A stretch of 64,000 nucleotides of DNA, taken from NCBI RefSeq assembly GCF_001679925.1, contig NZ_LYUZ01000002.1:23193-87192 (forward strand). Reading direction: 5' to 3'. The notes under the pieces are model-generated. The model worked only from the letters and a program-made list of their open reading frames with translations, did not search any database and was not told the origin of the DNA. Numbering within the stretch: position 1 is the stretch's first letter; the number at the start of each line of letters is the position of its first letter. Positions 17,372-24,966 of the stretch are shown in pieces. Origin of the DNA: Leisingera sp. JC1 (GTDB taxonomy: Bacteria > Pseudomonadota > Alphaproteobacteria > Rhodobacterales > Rhodobacteraceae). The translations under genes and the position numbers were made by a program.

Positions 17372-17968
17372 TCAGAGCCCCTTGACCCCGCTCAGCGTCA
17401 GGTCTGCGACCAGCCCGGCGTAATCCTCGCGCGCCTTTGACCCGGCGCCGGAATTCCACATGTAATACCAGTTCAGCATGCCAAAGACCGACATCGTGGC
17501 GCCGCGCAGCTTGGCAGCATCGCCATTGAAAATCTCCGGCGCCACGTCCTTCAGCGCATCGCTCATGAACTGCACCATCTCGCGCTGGTAGCCGCGCAGA
17601 TGCTTCTGCTGCTCCTCCGGCAGCGCCCCCATCGCGCCCAGCTGCACCTGGTGCTCATGGTCGGCGCCCTGATAGGCCAGCATGATCTCCGACACGATAC
17701 GGCGCAGCCGGTCCTCAGCGCCTAGGCCTTCCAGGTCCACACCGCACACCCGGTCGCGCAGCTCGCAAAGATAAGTATCAAGGAGGCCGTAGAGCACGGC
17801 ATCCTTGCTGTCATAATAGTGGTAGATGTTTGCCTTGGAGATCCCGCACTCGCGCGCCAGCTGGGTCATCGACGCCCGGTCGTAACCGGACTCGGCAAAC
17901 ACCTTTGCCGCCGACTTCAGGATCTGCGCGCGTTTCTCATCGTGGTCTTTTGCGATCGTGCGGGCCAA
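17372..17968 (-). CDS. TetR-family regulator of phenylacetate genes (PaaR-type)
   Basis: A 198-residue TetR regulator. The N-terminal helix-turn-helix contains KSAAKVFAESGYDRASMTQLARECGISKANIYHYYDSK, and a C-terminal ligand-binding domain follows. It sits 16 bp after paaK in the paaG-paaI-paaK series. By analogy with PaaR of other proteobacteria it likely represses paa genes and is released by phenylacetyl-CoA; this is inference from position. The start is TTG 17968 behind GGGAG. A candidate site, GACCGGACGGTC, lies in the paaG-paaZ intergenic region. Confidence 0.85.
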   Translation of the reverse strand: MARTIAKDHDEKRAQILKSAAKVFAESGYDRASMTQLARECGISKANIYHYYDSKDAVLYGLLDTYLCELRDRVCGVDLEGLGAEDRLRRIVSEIMLAYQGADHEHQVQLGAMGALPEEQQKHLRGYQREMVQFMSDALKDVAPEIFNGDAAKLRGATMSVFGMLNWYYMWNSGAGSKAREDYAGLVADLTLSGVKGL

Positions 17969-17984
17969 GGCTCACTCTCCCGGG

Positions 17985-19295
17985 TCAGGACTTGCTGCGG
18001 TTGTCGACGACGCGCTTGGCCTTGCCCTGGCTGCGCTCGACGGACCCCGGGTCGCCTACAATGATCTCGGTCGAAACGCCAACCATATCCTTGATCCGCT
18101 TGGTCAGCATCCGCGCCGCAGCGGTCTTGCTCAGCTCGTCAGTGGCATCCGGATTGGCCTCCACAAACACCCGCATCGCATCCATGCGGCCGGATTTGTA
18201 CAGCTCGATCTGGTAGTAGGGTGCCAGGCCGCCGGTCGCCAGCAGCTGCTCCTCCACCTGGCTGGGGAAGACGTTTACGCCGCGCAGGATGATCATGTCG
18301 TCGCTGCGCCCGGTGATCTTCTCCATCCGCCGCATCGAGCGTGCGGTGCCCGGCAGCAGGCGGGTCAGGTCGCGGGTGCGGTAGCGCACCATCGGCAGGC
18401 CTTCCTTGGTCAGCGTGGTGAACACCAGCTCACCCAGTTCCCCGTCAGGCAGCACTTCGCCGGTCTGCGGGTCGATGATCTCCGGCAGGAAGTGGTCCTC
18501 CCAGATCACCGGGCCATCCTTGGTCTCAACGCATTCATTGGCGACGCCCGGCCCCATGATCTCGCTGAGGCCGTAGATATCGACCGCGTGCATGTCAAAG
18601 GCCTCCTCGACCTCCTTGCGCATTGCATCGGTCCAGGGTTCAGCGCCGAACACGCCCACCTTCAGAGAGCACTCCCGCGGGTCCATGCCGACCTTGTGGT
18701 ACTGTTCCAGGATATTGAGCATGTAGGAGGGCGTCACCATGATCCCATCGGGTTTGAAATCGGTGATCAGGCCAACCTGCTTTTCGGTCTGGCCGCCCGA
18801 CATCGGAACGACAGTGGCGCCCAAGCGCTCAATCCCGTAGTGCGCACCCAGGCCGCCGGTGAACAGGCCATAACCATAGGCGTTATGCACCATGTCGCCC
18901 TTGCGCAGGCCCGAGGCCCGCAGGGACCGGGCAACCAGATCGGCCCAGTTCGAAATGTCATTGGCGGTATAGCCCACAACCGTCGGCTTGCCGGTGGTAC
19001 CGGAGGACGCATGCAGGCGGATGATTTCACTGCGCGGTACTGCAAACAGGCCAAAGGGGTAATTGTCCCGCAGGTCGTTCTTGTAGGTGAAGGGGAACTT
19101 GGACAGGTCCTTCAGCTCCCGCAGGTCGTCCGGATGCACGCCCGCCTCGTCGAACCGCTGCTTGTACATCGGCACGTTGTCATAGGCATGGCGCAGCGAC
19201 CACTTCAGCCGCTCCAGCTGCAGGCTGCGGATTTCGTCGATCGAGGCGATCTCGATCGGGTCCAGTTCACCCTTCTTGGGGCTCAGGTCTTCCAT
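17985..19295 (-). CDS. paaK: Phenylacetate--CoA ligase
   Basis: A 436-residue adenylate-forming enzyme that activates phenylacetate to phenylacetyl-CoA, the entry step of the paa pathway. The AMP-binding P-loop HASSGTTGKPTV lies at residues 95-106; YGLSEIMGPGVANEC and TREGLPMVRYRTRDL-like motifs follow, and GRSDDMIILRGVNVFPSQVEE marks the C-terminal lid. The start is ATG 19295, which has GGAGG seven bases upstream. A GTG at 19307 would place the Shine-Dalgarno inside the coding region. It is 15 bp after paaI. Confidence 0.97.
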   Translation of the reverse strand: MEDLSPKKGELDPIEIASIDEIRSLQLERLKWSLRHAYDNVPMYKQRFDEAGVHPDDLRELKDLSKFPFTYKNDLRDNYPFGLFAVPRSEIIRLHASSGTTGKPTVVGYTANDISNWADLVARSLRASGLRKGDMVHNAYGYGLFTGGLGAHYGIERLGATVVPMSGGQTEKQVGLITDFKPDGIMVTPSYMLNILEQYHKVGMDPRECSLKVGVFGAEPWTDAMRKEVEEAFDMHAVDIYGLSEIMGPGVANECVETKDGPVIWEDHFLPEIIDPQTGEVLPDGELGELVFTTLTKEGLPMVRYRTRDLTRLLPGTARSMRRMEKITGRSDDMIILRGVNVFPSQVEEQLLATGGLAPYYQIELYKSGRMDAMRVFVEANPDATDELSKTAAARMLTKRIKDMVGVSTEIIVGDPGSVERSQGKAKRVVDNRSKS

Positions 19296-19310
19296 GGGGT
19301 CCTCCACACC

Positions 19311-19736
19311 TTATTCGTCAAACAACTGGCCTTTGACCGCCCGGGAGAAGCCCCGGAACTCGGCGATCTGCTGGCCGTCCTGGTTGGTCACTGTCACGTC
19401 ATAAATACCACTGCGCCCGGTCAGGGAAATCTCGCGCGCCGTGGCAATCAGCTTGTCGCCCAGCCGTCCGGGCGCGGTGAAGCTGATCACATTGTGCTGC
19501 GCCACGGTCGACTGGTTGCGGCTGTTGCAGGCAAAGGCAAAGGCGCTGTCGGCCAGCATGAAGGTCATGCCGCCGTGGCAGATGCCGTGGCCGTTGCAGT
19601 GGTGCTGCGCGATGGTCAGCTCAAGCGTGGCCTCGCCCTCGTCCACATGGGTGATCTCCATCCCCGCCCATTTGGACGCATGATCTTCGGCCCACATGGC
19701 CGCGGCGGATTTTTCAGCACGTTCTTTCGGGGTCAT
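19311..19736 (-). CDS. paaI: Hydroxyphenylacetyl-CoA thioesterase
   Basis: A 141-residue hot-dog-fold thioesterase. HCNGHGICHGGMTFMLADSAFAFACN contains the PaaI signature, with the catalytic Asp at about residue 63. It is thought to release CoA from dead-end acyl-CoA intermediates of phenylacetate breakdown. It is only 2 bp from the paaG stop, so the genes are co-transcribed. ATG 19736 fits the family N-terminus (MTPKERAEKSAAAMW). Confidence 0.95.
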   Translation of the reverse strand: MTPKERAEKSAAAMWAEDHASKWAGMEITHVDEGEATLELTIAQHHCNGHGICHGGMTFMLADSAFAFACNSRNQSTVAQHNVISFTAPGRLGDKLIATAREISLTGRSGIYDVTVTNQDGQQIAEFRGFSRAVKGQLFDE

Positions 19737-19738
19737 GG

Positions 19739-20524
19739 TCACTTGCCCTTGAACACAGGCGCGCGCTTTTCCAGGAAACTGGCCACGCCTTCGGCATAAT
19801 CCGCGCTCTCGCCGCAGGTCTTCATCGCGTCCGCCTCGATCTCCAGCTGGTCCGACAGCGTGTTGACCGCCGCCGCCTGAATGCACTGCTTGGTCAGCCC
19901 CAGCCCCAGCGTCGGGCCATTGGCAAAGCGCTCCGCCATGGCGCGGGCCTCAGCCATCAGTTCTCCGTCCGGCAGCGCCTTCCAGATCAGCCCCCAGTCC
20001 TCGGCCTTCTTCGCGGGCAGCGGCTCTGCGGTCAGCGCCAGCCCCTTGGCCCGCGCTTCACCCAGCAGCCGCGGCAGATGCCAGCTGCCGCCGGTGTCCG
20101 GGATCAGGCCGACCTTGGAAAACGACTGGATGAACTTGGCGCTTTCGGCTGCCAGCACCATGTCGCAGGCCAGCGCCAGGTTGGCGCCCGCCCCAGCCGC
20201 CACGCCGTTCACCGCGCAGATCACCGGGAAGTTCAATTCACGGATCAGCCGCACCAGCGGCGCATAAAAAGTCCGCACGGTCTGGCTCAGATCCGGCGGC
20301 CCGTCCATCTTGCGCGGGTCGCGGTCGCCCAGGTCTTGCCCGGCGCAAAAGCCGCGCCCGGCTCCGGTCAGCAACACCGCGCGGGCGCCGCCGTCGCGCG
20401 CGGCCTCCAGCGCTGCGCGCAAGGCGTTGTGCATCTCCTCGTTGAAACTGTTCAACCGGTCCGGGCGGTTCAGGGTGATCTCCACCCAGGTGCCGTGGTC
20501 CTCAACCAGAATCATATCGCTCAT
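19739..20524 (-). CDS. paaG: 1,2-epoxyphenylacetyl-CoA isomerase (enoyl-CoA hydratase family)
   Basis: A 261-residue crotonase-fold enzyme. The oxyanion-hole segments GAGRGFCAGQDLGDRDP (residues 54-70) and NGVAAGAGANLALACD (106-121) are clear. In the paa pathway PaaG turns ring-1,2-epoxyphenylacetyl-CoA into oxepin-CoA and also isomerises later intermediates. It is the first gene of the minus-strand paa unit and is divergent from paaZ. ATG 20524 gives the standard start (MSDMILVEDHG). Confidence 0.95.
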   Translation of the reverse strand: MSDMILVEDHGTWVEITLNRPDRLNSFNEEMHNALRAALEAARDGGARAVLLTGAGRGFCAGQDLGDRDPRKMDGPPDLSQTVRTFYAPLVRLIRELNFPVICAVNGVAAGAGANLALACDMVLAAESAKFIQSFSKVGLIPDTGGSWHLPRLLGEARAKGLALTAEPLPAKKAEDWGLIWKALPDGELMAEARAMAERFANGPTLGLGLTKQCIQAAAVNTLSDQLEIEADAMKTCGESADYAEGVASFLEKRAPVFKGK

Positions 20525-20574
20525 CGCTCCCTCACCCTGTCTACGGCGCATTTGACAAACTTCTTGCATAAACC

Positions 20575-20586
20575 GACCGGACGGTC
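20575..20586. promoter_or_regulatory. Candidate TetR/PaaR operator in the paaG-paaZ divergent promoter region
   Basis: GACCGGACGGTC is a 5+2+5 inverted repeat set in ACCGACCGGACGGTCAAT. It resembles the ACCGACCG-type half-sites known for PaaR-like TetR regulators. It lies 51 bp before the paaG start and 66 bp before paaZ, and so could control both directions. Binding is inferred only. Confidence 0.6.
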
Positions 20587-20651
20587 AATATATCTCAGCA
20601 TCGGATTCCAGCCAGCCGGCCCCGCGCCGGCCTGATGAAAAGGACGACAGG

Positions 20652-22682
20652 ATGAGCCTTCTAGAGATTTCCAGCTTTGCAGCGGGTCAATGGGTCGCAC
20701 CGGGCGCAGGTGCCCGCAACATCGCCAGCGCCATCACCGGCGAGGTGATTGCGTCAGCGGGCAACGACGCGCTCGACGTGCAAGGAATGCTCGACTACGC
20801 CCGCACCGTGGGCGGCACCAACCTGCGCAGGCTGACCTTCCACGACCGCGCCCGGATGCTGAAGGCGCTGGCGGGCCACCTGAACCAGCACAAGCAGGCG
20901 CTTTATGACCTGTCGTTCAACACCGGCGCCACCCAGTCCGACCATATGATCGACATCGACGGCGGCATCGGCACCATGTTCGTCTTTGCCTCCAAGGGCC
21001 GCCGCGAAATGCCGGACGCCCATGTCTACCTCGACGGCGACGTGGAGCAGCTCAGCCGCAACGGCACCTTCCTGGGCCAGCACATCTGCACCCCGCTGCG
21101 CGGCGTCGCGGTGCACATCAACGCCTTCAACTTCCCGGTCTGGGGCATGCTGGAAAAACTCGCCCCCACCCTGCTGGCAGGCGTCCCGGCCATCGTGAAA
21201 CCTGCCACCAACAGCTGCTACGTGACGGAGCTGGCGGTGAAACTGATGCTGGAGTCAGGTATCCTGCCCGAGGGCGCGCTGCAGCTGGTCTCCGGCGGCC
21301 TCGGCGACATGCTGGACCACCTGACCATGCAGGACGTGGTCAGCTTCACCGGCTCCGCCAGCACCGCGCTGAAACTGCGCGCCAACCCGGTGATCCTGGA
21401 AAACTCGGTCCGCTTCGTGGCCGAACAGGACAGCCTCAACGCCTCGATCCTCGGTCCCGACGCGCAGCCCGGCACGCCGGAGTTTGACCTCTTCGTCAAG
21501 GAAGTCAGCCGCGAGATGACCACCAAGGCGGGCCAGAAATGCACCGCCATCCGCCGCATTATCGCGCCGCAGGCTCAGGTGGACGCGGTAATCGAAGCGC
21601 TCTCTGCCCGCCTGGCAAAAACCCAGATCGGCGATCCGCGCCTGGAAACCACCCGCATGGGCGCGCTGGTCTCCAACAGCCAGAAACGCGACGTGCTGGA
21701 GAAGGCAGCGATCATCGGGCAGGAAGCGGAGCGCGTCTTTGGCGACCCGGACAGCTTCACCGTCGACGGCGCCGACGCCGAGAAAGGCGCCTTTGTCCCG
21801 CCGATGCTGTTCCACTGCGCCGACCCGGACAACGCCAGCCGCGTGCACGACACAGAGGCCTTCGGCCCCGTCTCTACCATCATGGGTTACCGCGATCTGG
21901 ACCACGCCATCGATCTGGCCAACCGCGGCCAGGGCTCGCTGGTGGCCTCTGTCATCACCCATGACCCGGCCGTTGCGCGCGAGGTCGCCATCGGCGCCGG
22001 CGCCTACCACGGCCGCCTCTACTTCAACAACCGCGACTCGATGAAGGAATCGACCGGCCACGGCTCCCCCCTGCCCCACATGGTGCATGGCGGTCCGGGC
22101 CGTGCCGGCGGCGGCGAGGAAATGGGCGGCGTGCGCGGCGTCAAACACTACATGCAGCGCACCGCCATCCAGGGTTCGCCCGACATCCTGTCGGCAATCG
22201 GCGAGAAATGGGTCCCCGGCGGAACCGAGATCGAAGGCCCGGCACACCCCTTCACCCGCAAGTTCGGCGAGCTGTCCATTGGCGAGACCCTGCACACCGC
22301 CCCGCGCACCGTCACACTGGAGGATATCGAGACCTTCGCCCATTTCACCGGCGACACCTTCTATGCCCACATGGACGACGACGCCGCCAAGCGGAACCCT
22401 TTCTTCCCGGGCCGCGTGGCACATGGCTACCTGCTGTTGTCCTTCGCCGCAGGTATGTTCGTGCAGCCGGACGAGGGACCGGTTCTGGCCAACACCGGCC
22501 TCGACAATCTGCGCTTCATGAAGCCGATTTCGGCGGGCGAAAGCATCAAGGTCCGCCTGACCGTCAAGAAGAAGACCCCTCGCAATGAGGAATACGGAGA
22601 AGTGCGCTGGCACGTCACCCTTACCAACCAGGATGATGAGATCGCAGCAGAGTATGAACTGCTGACAATGAACGCCTTTTGA
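20652..22682 (+). CDS. paaZ: Oxepin-CoA hydrolase / 3-oxo-5,6-dehydrosuberyl-CoA semialdehyde dehydrogenase
   Basis: A 676-residue bifunctional ring-cleaving enzyme of the phenylacetate pathway. The N-terminal aldehyde dehydrogenase domain (about 1-520) keeps the general-base Glu at about 258 (AEQDSLN) and the nucleophile Cys at about 297 ([11 protein letters not shown]). The C-terminal MaoC-like hydratase domain has [29 protein letters not shown] with the catalytic Asp (about 568) and His (about 573). Both activities should therefore be present. AAGGACGACAGG precedes the ATG. The ring epoxidase genes paaABCDE are not in this window. Confidence 0.97.
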   Translation: MSLLEISSFAAGQWVAPGAGARNIASAITGEVIASAGNDALDVQGMLDYARTVGGTNLRRLTFHDRARMLKALAGHLNQHKQALYDLSFNTGATQSDHMIDIDGGIGTMFVFASKGRREMPDAHVYLDGDVEQLSRNGTFLGQHICTPLRGVAVHINAFNFPVWGMLEKLAPTLLAGVPAIVKPATNSCYVTELAVKLMLESGILPEGALQLVSGGLGDMLDHLTMQDVVSFTGSASTALKLRANPVILENSVRFVAEQDSLNASILGPDAQPGTPEFDLFVKEVSREMTTKAGQKCTAIRRIIAPQAQVDAVIEALSARLAKTQIGDPRLETTRMGALVSNSQKRDVLEKAAIIGQEAERVFGDPDSFTVDGADAEKGAFVPPMLFHCADPDNASRVHDTEAFGPVSTIMGYRDLDHAIDLANRGQGSLVASVITHDPAVAREVAIGAGAYHGRLYFNNRDSMKESTGHGSPLPHMVHGGPGRAGGGEEMGGVRGVKHYMQRTAIQGSPDILSAIGEKWVPGGTEIEGPAHPFTRKFGELSIGETLHTAPRTVTLEDIETFAHFTGDTFYAHMDDDAAKRNPFFPGRVAHGYLLLSFAAGMFVQPDEGPVLANTGLDNLRFMKPISAGESIKVRLTVKKKTPRNEEYGEVRWHVTLTNQDDEIAAEYELLTMNAF

Positions 22683-22720
22683 AACTGCGCAAAAGTGGTA
22701 GGCGGCGGTAACGCAGCCGT

Positions 22721-22751
22721 GCGCCCGGACTGGTCTATCCAGTCCGGGCGC
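22721..22751. promoter_or_regulatory. Perfect 13+13 bp inverted repeat before paaX
   Basis: Arms GCGCCCGGACTGG (22721-22733) and CCAGTCCGGGCGC (22739-22751) are separated by TCTAT. The repeat starts 38 bp after the paaZ stop and ends 3 bp before the first possible paaX start. No T-tract follows. It could be an operator, an mRNA hairpin controlling paaX translation, or a transcript-end structure. Confidence 0.8.
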
Positions 22752-22754
22752 ACT

Positions 22755-23567
22755 ATGTTTATCCCCATGAACGAACAGCATAACCCCTGGTTTGACGCCG
22801 CCGTCCAACAGCTGAACGACCCGCAGAACCAGCGGGTCTGGTCGGTGATCGTGTCGCTGTTCGGTGATCTGGCGCAGGACAAGGGAGCCCAGATCAGCGG
22901 CGGGGCGCTGACCCGCATCATCACCCCGATGGGGATCAAGCCCGAGGCCATCCGCGTGGCCCTGCACCGGCTGCGCAAAGACGGCTGGATCGAAAGCGAA
23001 CGCGCGGGCCGCGCCTCGGTCCACTACCTGACCGAATACGGCCGCAAGCAATCCGCCTCGGTCACCCCGCGGATCTATGAACGCCGCGCGGCTGTACCAG
23101 GCGAATGGCACTTGCTAATCGCCGAGGACGGCGCCGGCCAGTCCACCCTGGACGAGGTGCTGCTGCTGCCCAGCTATGTAGCGGTGAACCGCACCACCGC
23201 TCTCGGCCGCGGTCCTGTGCCGCAAAACCTGGATGATCTGCTGGCAGCCGGCGTGAGCTCCATTGCAGTACCGGATTGGCTGAAATCACGCCTGTTCCCG
23301 GACCACCTCTGCGACGCCTGCGCCGCCCTGCAGCGGGACTTGCAGCAAATCTCTGCACCGCCCGCCGTCCTGACACCGGTGCAGACCGGCACCCTGCGGA
23401 CCCTGATTGTGCACCGCTGGCGCCGCGTGGTCTTGCGCCACCCGGATCTGCCGTCCGGTTTCCACCCGGCGGACTGGACCGGCGAGTCTTGCCGCGCCCT
23501 GGTGTTCGCCCTGCTGGACCAGCTGCCGCGCCCGGACCTCGCGGCCCTGGACAGCCTGTCCGAATAA
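22755..23567 (+). CDS. paaX: PaaX-family transcriptional repressor
   Basis: A 270-residue GntR-like regulator. The N-terminal winged helix contains WSVIVSLFGDLA and IKPEAIRVALHRLRKDGWIESERAGRASVHYLTEYG, typical of PaaX, followed by the long C-terminal PaaX domain. PaaX represses paa promoters and responds to phenylacetyl-CoA. The start is either ATG 22755 or ATG 22767 (MNEQHNPWFDAA); neither has a good Shine-Dalgarno. The gene lies in line with paaZ and downstream of the large inverted repeat. This locus thus has two regulators (TetR and PaaX). Confidence 0.9.
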   Translation: MFIPMNEQHNPWFDAAVQQLNDPQNQRVWSVIVSLFGDLAQDKGAQISGGALTRIITPMGIKPEAIRVALHRLRKDGWIESERAGRASVHYLTEYGRKQSASVTPRIYERRAAVPGEWHLLIAEDGAGQSTLDEVLLLPSYVAVNRTTALGRGPVPQNLDDLLAAGVSSIAVPDWLKSRLFPDHLCDACAALQRDLQQISAPPAVLTPVQTGTLRTLIVHRWRRVVLRHPDLPSGFHPADWTGESCRALVFALLDQLPRPDLAALDSLSE

Positions 23568-23760
23568 GCACTGCCGCCTTCCGTCGGCCCGCACCGCAAC
23601 CGCGGCCCTGATGGATAGCACCCGGCCCCATACGCGACCAACCCACTGAAATATATATGACATTCCTATCGCGGCGAAAAATCTCAGAAGAATCCGGGAA
23701 TCTTCCGCTTTTCTGCTTGACCCGGCTGGCGGCATTCCGTAAATCGCCTCCACACAGAGC

Positions 23761-23837
23761 GGCGGAGTAGCTCAGTTGGTTAGAGCAGCGGAATCATAAT
23801 CCGCGTGTCGGGGGTTCAAGTCCCTCCTCCGCTACCA
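23761..23837 (+). tRNA. tRNA-Met (anticodon CAT, elongator type)
   Basis: A 77-nt cloverleaf: acceptor GGCGGAG/CTCCGCT (first pair G-T), D-arm AGCTCAGTTGGTTAGAGC, anticodon stem GCGGA/TCCGC with loop ATCATAA (anticodon CAT), T-arm GGGGG-TTCAAGT-CCCTC, and an encoded CCA end. The 5' G-U pair and the lack of initiator features point to elongator methionine. A lysidine-modified Ile-tRNA(CAU) is the alternative that a tRNA classifier should exclude. Confidence 0.93.
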
Positions 23838-23960
23838 CTTTCCCGAAATGACAGAATGCACACCAGCACAGCTTGTGTTGATGCGGACGCGTTTCACCTG
23901 CCGCTCGGCGGTTTTTCCAGATGCATCAACGGGCGCGCGAACCGCGCAAGCGAACTGCCC

Positions 23961-24944
23961 TCAGAACGGCCGCTCCTGATGCGGGGACTTGCCGAAATAG
24001 CGCCGGTAGACCTTGGCGAAATGGGTCTGGCTGTTGAAGCCCGAGGCCAGCGCCACATCGATTATCCGCATGTTGGTCTGCAACAGCAGGCTGCGCGCGT
24101 AGTCCAGCCGCAGCTTGGTGTAATAGACTTTGGGCGTGGTCTGCAGATATTTCGAGAACAGCCGCTCCAGTTGGCGCACTGACAGGCCAACCAGATCGGC
24201 AATGCCGCCGGGAGTTAGCGGCTCCTCCAGATTGCTGCGCATCAAACCCAGCGCCGCAGCCAGTTTTTCGTGCCGCACACCCGCGCGCCCGAACTCCGAA
24301 ACCGTCTGGTCCTGGCTGCCTTTGCGGGCCGAGGAGCAAACCATCAGGTCCGCAGCCGCGGTTGCCACGTCCGAACCGTGGTGATCCGAAATCAGGTTCA
24401 GCATCATGTCGACGGTTGCAGTGCCGCCTGCGCAGGTGATCAGCTTGCCGTCGATAGTGAACAGCGAGTTTTTCACCCCCACATCCGGGTGCATCTCTGC
24501 CAGCGTCGCGCGCTGCGCCCAATGGGCCGAGGCCTGACGCCCGGACAGGAGACCCGCCCGCGCCAGCGCCATGATGCCGCCGCCAAGCGCTACCATCGGC
24601 AGCCCCATGCGCTGCGCCTTCCTGAGCCAGCCCAGCACCTTCAGCGAGATGCCCGGCTCCACCCCCTGACCGCCGCAGATAAACACCATGCTGCCGCGCG
24701 ACAGTTCCGGCAGGCCGCCATCGACGGTCACGCCCAGCCCGTTCGGGGCGGTGACCGCCTGCCCGTCCTCGCTGACCACGCGCCAGTCATAACGCGCACT
24801 CCCGCCGTGTGTGTTCGCCGCTTCCAGCGCCGCCACCGCACTGGACAGGTCCAGCGGCGAGAAGGTCGGCAGCAGCAGGAAGATGCAGCGGCAGGCCGGC
24901 ATGGCCTCAGCCGCTTGGGGGAGCATCCGCATGGGTTTGGTCAT
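23961..24944 (-). CDS. GlxA-family AraC-type transcriptional regulator
   Basis: A 327-residue regulator. The N-terminal DJ-1/PfpI-like amidotransferase fold has FLLLPTFSPLDLSSAVAALEAAN and CAGGTATVDMMLNLI. The C-terminal AraC helix-turn-helix pair has GGIADLVGLSVRQLERLFSKY and DVALASGFNSQTHFAKVYRRYFGKSPHQER. Relatives such as GbdR and CdhR control glycine betaine or carnitine catabolism. It lies 22 bp after the dehydrogenase gene, which supports a role in methylated-amine metabolism. The ATG at 24944 follows GGGGAGCGG. Confidence 0.88.
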   Translation of the reverse strand: MTKPMRMLPQAAEAMPACRCIFLLLPTFSPLDLSSAVAALEAANTHGGSARYDWRVVSEDGQAVTAPNGLGVTVDGGLPELSRGSMVFICGGQGVEPGISLKVLGWLRKAQRMGLPMVALGGGIMALARAGLLSGRQASAHWAQRATLAEMHPDVGVKNSLFTIDGKLITCAGGTATVDMMLNLISDHHGSDVATAAADLMVCSSARKGSQDQTVSEFGRAGVRHEKLAAALGLMRSNLEEPLTPGGIADLVGLSVRQLERLFSKYLQTTPKVYYTKLRLDYARSLLLQTNMRIIDVALASGFNSQTHFAKVYRRYFGKSPHQERPF

Positions 24945-24966
24945 GGCTTCCGCTCCCCTGCCCGGC

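Noticed and set aside
17958-19799. 613-codon open frame opposite paaK and paaI
   Set aside because: Antisense to two well-recognised genes; composition (His, Gln, Leu) typical of a GC-rich shadow.
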